In this document: piece by piece, positions 1-24,000 of the stretch
How positions within the stretch are numbered: the stretch's first letter is position 1
Layout of the letters: the number at the start of each line of letters is the position of its first letter
Source of the DNA: Apostichopus japonicus
Taxonomy: Eukaryota; Echinodermata; Holothuroidea; Aspidochirotida; Stichopodidae
Reading direction: 5' to 3'
DNA length: 64,000 nt
NCBI RefSeq assembly: GCF_037975245.1
Contig: NC_092577.1
Location: forward strand, 36,884,898 to 36,948,897
Notes under the pieces: model-generated
The model's input: only the letters and a program-made list of their open reading frames with translations
What the model was told of the DNA's origin: nothing
Database searches by the model: none
Translations under genes and position numbers: made by a program

Positions 1-740
1 GGGGGGAGACGGGATGAGGATATTGTCAAGGAATGCCATGCGGGTGAGGGGGTTGGGGAGGGGTGAGGATATTGTCAACAAAGAGGATTTTGTCCGAAAA
101 AGTGGAAACTTGTATTTCCAAATTGCTCGAATATGCTTCCGGTCTATATGATAGAGATAACTGCAAATGAACAACTTCACCAAGTAGCTAAGTTTGATTC
201 CATTTCGGAGGTTTGGGACTTGAGTACTGAGTGAAAGTATTTCTATATCAGGCTAAGTGTTCCTCCACGATGTTTATTTGTAACAATTGAATGTAATATA
301 TTGAAGTTCTTAACATGACATAATGATGTCGTTGGTTTAAATTTAAATACTGTTAGCTTTCTACCTTGACGATAAGAATAAAACACGCAAATAGAAATGT
401 TGCATATCCTAGAGGCTCTGTGACATCACTATGACGTCACAGATATACAAAATGAGAGCAACAGACACGAATTATAAACTGCGATACCTCCCAAAACGAA
501 ACAAGATTTGCTGAGGCTATTTGGGAGAGTTATTCATCAGAAATACCTCTACCATACACGGTAAAGATGATCCTTGGATTTGTGTCTACTTGAATGATAT
601 ACTTATCAGTGAAGATATATTAACCAAAATTAATTCACAAACCCTGCGTTAGAACCACTTTCAACTTCTATATTTTCTGTGTCCAACTTTACATCAACCC
701 CTTTTAACTTTTAATTTGTCTTCACTATATTTTATTTCAG
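1..740. other. Intron sequence upstream of the first visible aGPCR exon
   Basis: No coding exon is seen. There is a G-rich start and one CRE-like TGACGTCA at 432-439. Because the exon at 741 enters with a split codon, this stretch is most likely intron. Confidence 0.5.
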
Positions 741-11102
<10,362 letters not shown>

Positions 11103-11483
11103 AATTTGTTTTCCTTTCAGAGATCAAATTCGAGATTTTCACGAACCTGAAACAGTAACAAATGATGAATTTCTCTTTGAAGGACTTCGGGGTTATGCCC
11201 TACGTAACATCAACATGGAAGGCAGTTATTCTTCGACTCTGAGCAGTCACATGTGAATGTGGTAGATGCCAAATGGCGTAGGGTTATAACTTACCCTTCA
11301 CGTCGGATGTCCATCCAATTTACAGTTTCAGCTCACTCAAAAGTATTTCAAAATTTGGAAGATCAGATGAGAAAACCGTTGATTTCTGTTGGATGTATAA
11401 GACCCATTTCATTTTGGTCGGTCAGGACTCAACTCCACGATTTATAACCTGTCATACCAACGCCATATCCACTCTACCATAAT

Positions 11484-12297
11484 CCTGGTCATTGGTGTGT
11501 AACTAACAAGGGATGAATAGTGTTCAGAGGACCAAGGAAGTGAATATGAGCGCCAAATAGTAGAACGTTGGTCATTGGTGATGAATAGTGATCAGAGGAC
11601 CAAGGAAGTGAATATGAGTGCCGATAGTAGAACGCCGGTCATTGTTGTATAACTAACAAGAGATAAATAGTGTTCAGAGGACCAAGGAAGTGAATATGAG
11701 CGCCGATAGTAGAACGCCGGTCATTGGTGTATAACTAACAAGAGATGAATAGTGATCAGAGGACCAAGGAAGTGAATTGAATAGTGTTCAGAGGACCAAG
11801 GAAGTGAATATGAGCGCCGATAGAAGAACGCCGGTCATTGTTGTATAACTAACAAGAGATGAGTAGTGTTCAGAGGACCAAGGAAGTGCATATGAGCGCC
11901 GATAGTAGAACGCCGGTCATTGGTGTATAACTTACATGAGATGAATAGTGTTCAGAGGACCAAGGAAGTGAATATGAGCGCCGATAGTAGAACGTTGGTC
12001 ATTGGTGTATAACTAACAAGAGATGAATAGTGTTCAGAGGACCAAGGAAGTGAATATGAGCGCCGATAGTAGAACGCTGGTCATTGGTGATGAATAGTGA
12101 TCAGAGGACCAAGGAAGTGAATATGAGCGCCGATAGTAGAACGCTGGTCATTGTTGTATAACTAATAAGAGATGAATAGTGTTCAGAGGACCAAGGAAGT
12201 GAATATCAGCGCCGATAGTAGAACGCTGGTCATTGGTGATGAATAGTGATCAGAGGACCAAGGAAGTGAATATCAGCGCCGATAGTAGAACACAGGT
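11484..12297. repeat. 82-bp minisatellite, about 10 units
   Basis: Units contain TTCAGAGGACCAAGGAAGTG and GAGCGCCGATAGTAGAAC. Most are about 82 bp, with shorter variants of about 59 bp that lack the TATAACTAACAAGAG part. Long and short units alternate, which suggests unequal exchange. Confidence 0.92.
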
Positions 12298-12590
12298 TGA
12301 TAATCAGTGTCGCGATTTCAATCATTAGATTAGCTTCGCAGAGCGCATGATCTCTGTGAACCCCTTGTACGCACACAACATATACAGCGATGCCCTCATG
12401 ATTGGATATTCTGAACTGTGGAAGGATTGACGTCATTCCTCCTTTGGTGGGCGACACAAAGGATTAAGCAGCTGATCAGTTACCACCTGTTCTTAAGTTA
12501 TATATTATTTTTCATTTTGTTAATCTCTTGATTGTTATTGAAATGAATCATGTAAATGTCTCTTATATCTCACTGAGGTGAAGTGGAGAA

Positions 12591-12596
12591 AATAAA
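12591..12596 (+). terminator. Poly(A) signal AATAAA of the aGPCR
   Basis: AATAAA in the context GAGAAAATAAACTG. It is a canonical signal about 1.5 kb past the stop. Inferred by position only. Confidence 0.45.
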
Positions 12597-12620
12597 CTGA
12601 AACTGCTACAAACTGAGTGC

Positions 12621-14117
12621 GTTTGAAGGTTGTGCAGCAATCAGATGCATTATTTATATCAATCTGTTTTGCGCTTTCCAATTTTATAAGCCGTTTATAT
12701 CCAAACATGCATACAGGTGAAGTCCAGGACTGGCGGCGGAAGAATGTTCAACATAAGAGGAAGGAGGTGCACAAAAGCCGAAAGGCAGTGGGACAAGTGT
12801 TTACTCTGATTTGAAGTTCTGCAAAAACACCCCAAAATGTCCGGCCAAAATTCATCCTTTGTGCATTCTTTACCACAAAATCCAGTCTTTTAATGTTATC
12901 CCAAAAAATAGGAGTTTCCATTACATTTTTATGTAATTTTCAATAAAACGGTATAATTGCAGCTCTTAGCCATACATGCAAAGACTTATCATCTCTTGCT
13001 TGTTTTACGGGCAAACAGATGTACTACATTCCTTTCAGGATGTCGTTTCGAGCAAGTTCTCGCAGTGAGCTAAACACCTTGGCGATTATGCGACAAGCCT
13101 CAATGACCTTAGACTGACCTTAGAGTGACCTTAGAGTGACCTTAGAGGGGTAACTCGCGTTTCGGAGTTGAATGTGTGACATTCTGAGACTTTGAGTATA
13201 GCTTCCGCATTATGAACTACTTGGAAATCTTCCAGAAACGGTAATGAGAACACTAAAAAAACTAATGAGAATAAAATAATCTATAAACCTCTCGTAGAAT
13301 CAGATTGAGATGGGAAGCAGAAACTGAAGATGCATGTTCTCGTTTTCAGTTGAATTTACTCTTAATTTGAATTATTTTCTGTATTGTTGATTTTGTAGAG
13401 GAAGAATAAATCATGTGTTCTATACTCATATCTTTATTTTTATTTTTCGGTATTGTCTGAGTGTACCTCGCGCTACATCCCCATTTAGTCTACAAGAGTA
13501 TACCCATATCTGAAGAACCGAGACAAAACAGGACAATGGATTAAATCATTTTTAACATTAAATTCATTTCTTAATGCCATTGTAACTGACTGAGAGGATG
13601 ACTTTGAGAGCATTAATTTATGTTTTGTTGTAGGCTGCTTTCAATCTTGTGTAATGAGCTATTTAATTGCTATGGTTCATCAATTCAAGTGACTCGACTA
13701 TGTAGTTTAAGTACTGTACAGACCGTTTAGTCAGTTAATCAGATGCAACACAAAACGCAATCGTAAAACAACGTAAGACTTTAATGGCTTCAAAAGACGT
13801 GTTTACGATGCCTTAAAAGTGTATCCGGGACAAATGCTCTACTGTCTATGTGAAGTTCAAAGAGAATAAGTTGGTTATAAAGAGTTGATAAAACAATGGA
13901 TTACCGTTAATAATTAATCCTGCACCGAGGAGCTGACGTCATCATCTATTGAGGCTTAAAGGAGCATTCCAGAAATTGAGCATAAAAGTTGAATAACTTG
14001 AAAACAGAATGCTGTAGAAACGTTAGTAGTACTCATTTGTGTTTGTTTGACAATAAAAAAGTAAGACTAAAGTTCTGCCCAAAGTAATCTTTTAGATTCG
14101 TTTTTCTCTGTTTAAAC
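12621..14117. other. Intergenic, no gene seen
   Basis: It holds a short TGACCTTAGAG triplication (about 13107-13147) and, at about 13900-14010, a copy of a dispersed repeat with TGACGTCATCATC and AAAGGAGCATTCC that recurs near 18740-18830 and weakly near 2705-2765. Confidence 0.5.
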
Positions 14118-16311
14118 GTATTATGCTTGTACTTATGTATAGTATTAAGTAATAGATGCCCACGTAGAATGATATATAGTATATACTAATTCTATAGCAG
14201 TTTGTTATCAGTTAATTTAATTTAATTCATTTATGTCTATGACTAACGCATTATGCTTGTACTTATGTATAGTATTAAGTAATAGATGCCCACGTAGAAT
14301 GATATATAGTATATACTAATTCTATAGCAGTTTGTTATCAGTTAATTTAATTTAATTCATTTATGTCTATGACTAACGCATTATGCTTGTACTTATGTAT
14401 AGTATTAAGTAATAGATGCCCACGTAGAATGATATATAGTATATACTAATTCTATAGCAGTTTGTTATCAGTTAATTTAATTTAATTCATTTATGTCTAT
14501 GACTAACGCCTTTTCTTGTACTTATGTATAGTATTAAGTAATAGATGCCCACGTAGAATGATATATAGTATATACTAATTCTATAGCAGTTTGTTATCAG
14601 TTAATTTTTAATTCATTTATATGTCTATGACTAACGCATTATGCTTGTACTTATGTATAGTATTAAGTAATAGATGCCAACGTAGAATGACATATAGTAT
14701 ATACTAATTCTATAGCAGTTTGTTATCAGTTAATTTAATTTAATTCATATATGTCTATGACTAACGCATTATGCTTGTACTTATGTATAGTATTAAGTAA
14801 TAGATGCCCACGTAGAATGATATATAGTATATACTAATTCTATAGCAGTTTGTTATCAGTTAATTTAATTTAATTCATTTATGTCTATGACTAACGCATT
14901 ATGCTTGTACTTATGTATAGTATTAAGTAATAGATGCCCACGTAGAATGATATATAGTATATACTAATTCTATAGCAGTTTGTTATCAGTTAATTTAATT
15001 TAATTCATTTATGTCTATGACTAACGCATTATGCTTGTACTTATGTATAGTATTAAGTAATAGATGCCCACGTAGAATGATATATAGTATATACTAATTC
15101 TATAGCAGTTTGTTATCAGTTAATTTAATTTAATTCATTTATGTCTATGACTAACGCCTTTTCTTGTACTTATGTATAGTATTAAGTAATAGATGCCCAC
15201 GTAGAATGATATATAGTATATACTAATTCTATAGCAGTTTGTTATCAGTTAATTTTTAATTCATTTATATGTCTATGACTAACGCATTATGCTTGTACTT
15301 ATGTATAGTATTAAGTAATAGATGCCAACGTAGAATGACATATAGTATATACTAATTCTATAGCAGTTTGTTATCAGTTAATTTAATTTAATTCATATAT
15401 GTCTATGACTAACGCATTATGCTTGTACTTATGTATAGTATTAAGTAATAGATGCCCACGTAGAATGATATATAGTATATACTAATTCTATAGCAGTTTG
15501 TTATCAGTTAATTTAATTTAATTCATTTATGTCTATGACTAACGCAGTATGCTTGTACTTATGTATAGTATTAAGTAATAGATGCCCACGTAGAATGATA
15601 TATAGTATATACTAATTCTATAGCAGTTTGTTATCAGTTAATTTAATTTAATTCATTTATGTCTATGACTAACGCATTATGCTTGTACTTATGTATAGTA
15701 TTAAGTAATAGATGCCAACGTAGAATGACATATAGTATATACTAATTCTATAGCAGTTTGTTATCAGTTAATTTTTAATTCATTCATATGTCTATGACTA
15801 ACGCATTATGCTTGTACTTATGTATAGTATTAAGTAATAGATGCCCACGTAGAATGATATATAGTATATACTAATTCTATAGCAGTTTGTTATCAGTTAA
15901 TTTAATTTAATTCATATATGTCTATGACTAACGCATTATGCTTGTACTTATGTATAGTATTAAGTAATAGATGCCCACGTAGAATGATATATAGTATATA
16001 CTAATTCTATAGCAGTTTGTTATCAGTTAATTTAATTTAATTCATATATGTCTATGACTAACGCATTATGCTTGTACTTATGTATAGTATTAAGTAATAG
16101 ATGCCCACGTAGAATGATATATAGTATATACTAATTCTATAGCAGTTTGTTATCAGTTAATTTAATTTAATTCATTTATGTCTATGACTAACGCATTATG
16201 CTTGTACTTATGTATAGTATTAAGTAATAGATGCCCACGTAGAATGATATGATATTAATTCTATACTAATTTGTTATGAGCAAATTTTATTTAATTCATT
16301 TATGACTATAA
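14118..16311. repeat. 130-bp satellite array, about 17 units, with higher-order structure
   Basis: The unit contains TTATGCTTGTACTTATGTAT, GATGCCCACGTAGAATG and TCTATAGCAGTTTGTTATC. Units are nearly identical. Variant units (CCTTTTCTTG start; CCAACG with GACATA) recur in the same order at about 14509 and 15156, a spacing of about 647 bp or five units, which shows block duplication. The last unit (16190 on) is degenerate. Confidence 0.97.
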
Positions 16312-16354
16312 TGTAAATGACATGATGTTTGTTATTATGATGACGTAATATATT

Positions 16355-17000
16355 TGGTCCCATTTGAAAACAAATGGCCTTTCTTCGTACATGATATTAT
16401 TGATTTATTTTCAATTGTTAATAAGGCCAAACAAAGGCTTCAAATTCCGAGGAACTCCACTTCAAAGTCGACGAAAGTCCATATTCGAGCTCTAAGAATC
16501 CGTATCAGCATCGTGAAAGAAATTTCATTTTGTTTTCTTGAATATTTTGTAAGGCTATACCCTTATCCTTTTTTTAAATATATTTTGGGCAAACTCGCGA
16601 CTTTTTCTATACCTCCCAAAATTATGAAAATAGAGTACATTGATCTTCTAGTTAAAAATCACACATAATTATGTTCTGATTCGTATACCCATTTGAAAGC
16701 AAATGGACTTTCTAGGAAGCGATTTTATTGATTTATTTTTAATTGTTAATAAAGCCAAAAAGAGGCTTCAAATTCCGAGGAACTCCACTTTAAAGTCGAC
16801 GAAAATCCATCTTTGAGCTCTAAGAATCCGAATCAGCATAGCGAAAGAAATTGGAGAAAAAAATTGTAATGCTATATATATATGTACCCTTATCATTTTT
16901 CCAAAATGCGACTTTTTCTGTATCTCCCAAAATCATGTAAATGGAGTAGAGCGATCTTGTTCAGTGTAGGGTTCATGCAGTCATGTTAGTTTATAAATGG
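16355..17000. repeat. Tandem duplication of an unknown ~330-bp segment
   Basis: Copy 1 (about 16358-16670) and copy 2 (about 16688-16960) share CCATTTGAAA, CAAATTCCGAGGAACTCCAC and AAGTCGACGAAA. Copy 1 has a 104-codon open frame, which copy 2 does not keep. Origin not recognised. Confidence 0.8.
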
Positions 17001-19620
17001 TACTGCCAGGTAGCTAAACACAAGATTGTTCATTTGGAATCATCGGTTGTTGTGTGCGATGAGATATATGCAACTCTGTAGATTGCCATCTTGTTAGTCT
17101 AGTTGAATTCTTAATACGTGGTAGTTTCAGTAATATGTCTGTTGTACCCACAAAGCAAGGAATTACAATAGTCAATTTACTTACTTTTAATGAATGCATG
17201 AACAAGTTGTTCTAGATGTTCTACTGTTCGAGATAATTTTATTACTTAACATATACATCACGGCTAGCATTAAGGTCAAGAGGAGCGATGCAATTTTCTT
17301 AAGGTGGAATTTGCCTTGCACTTTCATTGAAGTAGCAGGCCACCGAGACAATTTTTCAGCTTTCAAAACGGCAACAAATGTCATTTTAAGAACTTGGGAG
17401 GGCAAGGCTTATTTCAAATTGTAAAAAAAAAACGTGCAGGAATGATACGTGACAGGAACGGTTCCTTTACACATTGTGATGGATCTGAAACCCATAGGTC
17501 AACATCTTCAATAGTCCTGCAGCTATATTTCTTGTCTGGAGTAAATACCGCTCGAGTTTCGGGAAGTTTTGATCATTGCTTATAAGGGTACGTCTACTCA
17601 CCTGATATAAAGGACACGATTTTGAGGGCATTTTAGAAAGCAGTAGAGGCACCAATGGACATTTATTGTTGGACCGTCGATTAATTTCAGCCTTATAAAC
17701 AAGTAATGCAAAACATGAGAATGCATATTAACTCAGTCAGAGAAAACACTGCAATATGTATTATAACATAGATCTAAGAAAAACAAAGGTACAGATCTAA
17801 ATCATACCTGAAGAAGAATAAAGATAGAGTGATTTAGAATTAACCATGACAATATAGATGATGTTACATTAAGTGCACAGATAAATCATATAAATCATCT
17901 CAGACCCCCCAAATATTCTCACCAAGATCTCAGACGAGAACACATAGTCTCAATTAGATCAAATATTGAAATGCACAAAATCTCGCTAAGATCTAAGATG
18001 AGATCAGATCAAAGCATGCCATGATTATTAATTAATTAATTTATTAAGATTTTAATTAGTTAATTAAGAAGAGTTCATAAAGATTAACTCTATGCTATGA
18101 TCACAGCACTGTGTCTGACGGGACTTGGTCCAAACCTTTGTGATCAAAGCTGCCTAAAGTTGTGGTATGGTTTATTTCCATCCTCATATTCCTTCTTTCG
18201 TTATTTTGAGTGAGATCCAGATAAAGTCTTTATACACAAAGCAATTTATATTATAGGTAAAATTTAGAAAGTATCAAAATACGTGGTAGTGTTCGTTTAC
18301 AAAAGTATTCTATGGCGACAAAATTAAAGCTCCTACGGTTCCAACTAAAAGTCACACAAATATGGAATACCTAAAGGACACTCCAATTTATCAATATAAG
18401 CTTTCCGCCCTTCTCTATCTCCTTGAGAACAAACTGCACTTTGAAATTCGTGAGAGTAATCACGTGATATCACAATAATGATGACGTTTGGCGATTTAGC
18501 TCTGATAAATTGAAAATGCTGCTCATCTGTGGTAGTTTCACTTCACAAACACATCTGTATTTGGTTGTGTTGTACATTGCTACGATCTCTATACTAACAA
18601 TGGCAATAAATGCTTTTAATTAGTAGGTGACAAAGAATTATCTCTTTTATCTTTTTCAAGATCGCTGAGTTGCTTATATGAAGCTTAAAGGGCATGTTTT
18701 GGGGGAGATATTACAATTTAGAAAACAATTGATCAACGTTAACCATTGTTTAAACGTACAATGAGGAACCGACGTCATCATCGAATTAAACATAAAGGAG
18801 CATCCACAGATTAAGATTGTTTTAAAACTGAATACCTAATAAGACAGGCATGTGGTATCTCCAGAGTGGCTGAAAAAAAAGAGAACGTAGAAATGTGCAT
18901 AAATTAAGGGCAGTGATTAAAGCACATTACACTACAGAGAAAATGTCACGTGATATATCTTCACCATGAATAAGATAAAGTGGGCGGGTGAGGTATGCTG
19001 GACAATTATTTGTGTACTTTGAACATTATTCGATGTTAAATTATAAGAGATAGGAGAGATGTGCGCTTGTCAATGTACATCTATGACGTCACACACGCTT
19101 AAGTCATTTTTCTTTCTACAAAGTGTGACTTTTGTCTGAAAACCCAAATCACGAAAGGGTTTGCAAACCAAATGTAAGTGTTTGTAATGTATCATCATTT
19201 ATACATTATTTATACATTAATAATGTATCATTAATTATACTTTAACATCGATGATGTAACGATTCCAGAGGTAGCTTTCTAGAATGAAAAGATTTAAATA
19301 AATGTATATATAGTATAGAATGTAACAATTTGTAATATAATAATTTAACATGTAAATAGATGTGATGTACTTAGATGTTTTGAGATGCAACTGCTTTGTG
19401 ATACAGGTCATTATGAAACCATTTGGGGTCTACTCTACTTCCGCCATTTACGACGTAGTACTTATCAGGGATACACCTATATTGTAAATTTGACTTTTTG
19501 CGTCGATCGCTTCAGCTTTGACTGTTTCAGAAATAACATTCACCACTGTTGATGTCATTGAATATTAAAATATTTAATGATCTCAAGTTATACCATAGAT
19601 AACTGAAGTGTGTTGGATTT
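17001..19620. other. Intergenic, no gene seen
   Basis: AT-rich DNA without a convincing exon on either strand. It contains one further copy (18740-18830) of the dispersed repeat noted at 13.9 kb, and short ATTAAT runs near 18030. Confidence 0.45.
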
Positions 19621-19623
19621 TGT

Positions 19624-20720
19624 AAGGTGACTAAAATAGCAAGTTACAGCTGCAAAGAGTGCAGTGTGTTTATTGTTGGTATCTATATTCTAAACCGTTG
19701 TGAGTTATACGTTGGGCATCTGAAGTATGAGAATACTTCCCTATTAAAGTGAACGGATTTTGAAAGGTTACATAAAGCAAGTTACAGTTGTAAAGAGTGC
19801 AGTGTGTTTATTGTTGGTATCTATATTCTAACCCGCTGTGAGTTATACGTTGGGCATCTGAAGTATGAGAATACTTCCCTATTAAAGTGAACGGATTTTG
19901 AAAGGTTACATAAAGCAAGTTACAGTTGTAAAGAGTGCAGTGTGTTTATTGTTGGTATCTATATTCTAACCCGCTGTGAGTTATACGTTGGGCATCTGAA
20001 GTATGACAATGCTTCCCTATTAAAGTGAATGGATTTTGAAAGGTTACATAAAGCAAGTTACAGTTGTAAAGAGTGCAGTGTGTTTATTGTTGGTATCTAT
20101 ATTCTAAACCGCTGTGAGTTATACGTTGGGCATCTGAAGTATGACAATGCTTCCCTATTAAAGTGAATGGATTTTGAAAGGTTACATAAAGCAAGTTACA
20201 GTTGTAAAGAGTGCAGTGTGTTTATTGTTGGTATCTATATTCTAAACCGCTGTGAGTTATACGTTGGGCATCTGAAGTATGCGAATACTTCCCTATTAAA
20301 GTGAACGGATTTTGAAAGGTTACATAAAGCAAGTTACAGTTGTAAAGAGTGCAGTGTGTTTATTGTTGGTATCTATATTCTAAACCGCTGTGAGTTATAC
20401 GTTGAGCATCTGAAGTATGACAATTCTTCCTTCTTAAAGTGAATGGATTTTGCACAGTTACATAAAGCAAGTTACAGTTGTAAAGAGTGCAGTGTGTTTA
20501 TTGTTGGTATCTATATTCTAACCCGCTGTGAGTTATACGTTGGGCATCTGAAGTATGACAATTCTTCCTTCTTAAAGTGAATGGATTTTGCACAGTTACA
20601 TAAAGCAAGTTACAGTTGTAAAGAGTGCAGTGTGTTTATTTTTGGTATCTATATTCTAAACCGTTGTAAGTTATACGTTGGACATCTGAAGTATGACAAT
20701 GCTTCCCTCTTCAAAGTAAC
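19624..20720. repeat. 138-bp tandem array, eight units
   Basis: Units begin near 19628, 19766, 19904, 20042, 20180, 20318, 20456 and 20594. Each contains AAGAGTGCAGTGTGTTTATT and GAGTTATACGTTGG. The first and last units are the most diverged. The period is divisible by three, but each unit except the last has a TGA in frame, so it is not coding. Confidence 0.95.
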
Positions 20721-20918
20721 GGGATCAGATCTTACGTCTGGTGTGTTTGAAGACAGAAATACTAAGGATTACTTTATGCAATTACATACCTCTTTAGACA
20801 GAAGAAAACGTTCGTGAAATTGACAGAGAACATTGTACTGGAGGAATATGAGTGAAGCCCACATAAGTAAAGTTATAATAAGTATCAACCAATGGTGTGA
20901 TATTGCATATATACTCAC

Positions 20919-21024
20919 CAAAGAGATTCAGTAGTTTCTCTATCGCAAGAAAACATGGTTAAATTTAAGCAGTCTTTGGAGATCGGTCCACATTCTGCTG
21001 TACCTTCAGGACATGGATCGAGAT
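20919..21024 (-). CDS. Cys-rich exon after LDLa 5
   Basis: Acceptor CGTTTTCAAG, strong donor GTGAGT. It encodes [18 protein letters not shown] and LNLTMFSC. It enters in the phase left by LDLa 5 and ends in phase 2, so a further exon is required; none was recognised to the left. Confidence 0.55.
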
Positions 21025-24000
21025 CTTGAAAACGAATAAAGAGGTAATATTGAATTGTCACGTGACAAACAACAAGCTAAAGACAGAAAAATTAAATCAC
21101 ATGACAATAGAAGATTATGGCCAAATATTGAAATGAGAAGTAAAAATATTGGAATGAGAAGTTTGTTGCTTTTAGATGGAGAAGTTTGTTGCTTTTAGAT
21201 GGAGAAGTTTCCTGTTTAGAAGGTAGAATATTCTTGCTTTAGAGCTGGTTATCAATGTTACAGGTTATAACTGCAGTATTGTTCTTGAGTTTTGTACCCA
21301 CATGTGAATAGTTCTCATATTAATAGAATTAAACTCAATAGAATAGAAGTTTTGTCTATTTTGTTTCATAAAATGTGCTACTTGAGGATCGCTATATAGC
21401 AACCCAATGATCTCTAAGGACCCATGCGGTGGATCTTTTGTAACATTATTAACGGGAATAACCACATAAAATACGGATCCAATCAAGTGATATTTCTTTG
21501 GAAAAGAGTGACATGTGTGGACACTTTGCAAACAACATAATACTTCATGTTCTTGTGCGACGGATGGCATGCCTCGCGCCTTACGAGGCCAGTCAAACAA
21601 AGCTTTTAGCGCGCATAAACGTAACATTAATGTGAATAGTGGTTTCGTGAAGTGACGTTCGTACGGTATTGAGTAACTGATTAAACAACGGGAAATTAGA
21701 GGCAATAACGTGATCAACTCCAAATTAATAATATTAATAAACTTTTACGTTTTTAGGATTTGTTCATACATAAGGAGATGCTCACGTTCATTTTACCAGG
21801 CCCTTAGCCAGAGTTTTACTGTATTTTGGTACAATTCTTGGGAATTTTGTGTGTTTGTGTTTTGTTTCAGCGAGGGGCTAGATGCAAAATGTTGCTATCG
21901 TTTTCAACATTTTAAATATTTGAGTACTCCAAGTTTAAATGTTGCTAGTGCACGGTTTTGCAGGGTGTGTTTTAAAACGTAATCCATTAGGGTAAAAGTC
22001 TGCAGCATTTGCGGGTGCAACCTCTGCCCCTCCCCGCGTCCCTCCAACTTACTGCAGTTGAGTTCATCAGATCGGTCATCACAGTCGTGCCCCCTGTCAC
22101 AGCGATTGCTGGTATGTGTGCACTTCCCATTATTACATGCAAAATAACCCTCGCGGCAAGCTGGTGACGAATTGAGAAGAAAATAAGTCTTTATATCATT
22201 CTACAAGAATTTATGAAGATGTTTCACTTTCACAAGTTTTAATTTCTTTTGATAGTTCAGCAAAGCCATCCCTGTTGTTTTGTTTTTGCTAGCGCATGCG
22301 GTCGGTTAATATTTTGAACTGAATTATTAGTGCCACTGAAGTCAGTAAACTGATCATTTATTTGTATTCAATACAAACTAACTCATAAGAAGTGTTTTGG
22401 AGAATGGGTTATACCTGTTGTGCAGTTTACTTCATCCATGTCTGTGGTGATGCAATCTTCTTGCCCGTCACAAGTCCATGATAGCGGGATACAAGGACCA
22501 TTTGGGCACTGGAAATGAGATGAAGTATTGCACTCTAGAGCAACGAAATGTCAAATTAATCATATTATAAATCAAATATCACTTTTTATATGGTTTTTCT
22601 TTCTGTTATAGGAACTAAAGCGACGCATTTTCAACATAGGCAGTGGGGTAGGAAGGTATCAGTTCGATTTTTTTTACTCTTTTCATCCAAAGAGTGACTC
22701 CATTAGCACAAATTGCAATTATTTCTCTGAAAATGTCTTCTTTTCGTAACATGTTGTCTTTCGGATCAAATTTCCGACATTGTTATTGAACTATACTTGA
22801 TTATTTTCAACATGTTTTTTTTCACATCACTTTTCATTCTTTTTCTGCGGGGGCGGGGGGAGGGGGGTTAATTAAAGTAACACTTTTGTTATCTGAAAAG
22901 TGACATTTTGTTGCAAAATTAAATAAAATTGTAATTAAAATGTATCCTGCTGTATGAACATTAAAGGTGACCAGAACCATGATCTCTAGCTTATCTGCCA
23001 GAGTTCTCGTGAAGAACTACTCCCTCAAACAGCTATAAACAATTTTTCTGCTCTTTGCGAGATAATATTCATTAGAAGACATTTTGAGTTATATTAGAAG
23101 AGAGAATAGACAGATCAATTAAGTCCTCAAGAGATGTTTGTACACCGGGTTCACACGTACCACACAAATCGGGGTCTTCATCCGACGTGTCGTTCTTACA
23201 ATCTATTACACCATCACAGACTTGATTCTTGCTTATATTTTCTTGGTTGCTGTGGCATTGAAAATATTCTAAAGAAATAAACCAAACGTTTTAGGTTATG
23301 TAAATTGTTTGACAGCGTCAAAATAGTACTCTGCAGGATTTCTACATTTTGTTAATGGATGGATATTTCTCATTACACAATTGTTATTTATGTTGTTTCA
23401 AAACGTAGCCCAAGCCTCTGGTCAAATTTTTCTTAACTTTGTTATAGATATATATTATAATAAGAGAATATTTATTAAGATTGACATTATGATGGATGGA
23501 TGGATAGATGCCATGGATGGATAAAAATATATATATGTATAGAGGTTTACATAAAAGAATAATCCAAAGCGTATTGACAGGGACTATAGTAAGATATTAA
23601 GAATTAGTATATAAGACACACACAGAGTAATGAAAGGCATTCAGCAGTCAAAGCAAAATCAGAAACAAATAAATAAAACACTCAATCAATCAATGAATCG
23701 TACTATATAATATAAACGACGTTAAGACATACAAAAACAAGATCAGTCATAAACTTATATTTATATTTATGTCAATAAATAAATATATATATATATATAG
23801 ATTTGTTTGTTATATCGTGGCCATCACGTGACCATCACCTGACTGATAATTATTAGCCAATGTCCTTCTATTAGGTGGTTCTAACTCCACCCATTACTCA
23901 CCGCAATCGACCTCGTCGCTTAAGTCTCCGCAATCGTTTTTTGTGTCACACCGGTGTGCCAACATTTGACATATTCCATTGTCGCATTGAAACTGGTTCT

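Larger units (their letters stand above)
11103..12615 (+). other. aGPCR 3' untranslated region
   Basis: This non-coding stretch follows the stop codon and carries an 82-bp minisatellite (11484-12297). An AATAAA poly(A) signal lies at 12591-12596. The exact cleavage site is not visible. Confidence 0.55.

Noticed and set aside
16354-16668. 104-codon plus-strand frame
   Set aside because: It lies in a duplicated segment whose second copy does not keep the frame open.
20581-20817. 78-codon plus-strand frame at the end of the 138-bp array
   Set aside because: Other array units carry a TGA at the matching place; no domain and no splice context.
21265-21723. 152-codon minus-strand open frame in the LDLa cluster
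   Set aside because: No recognisable domain and no splice-site support. One frame this long is about what chance allows in a window of this size and composition. It could be transposon-derived, but I cannot show it.
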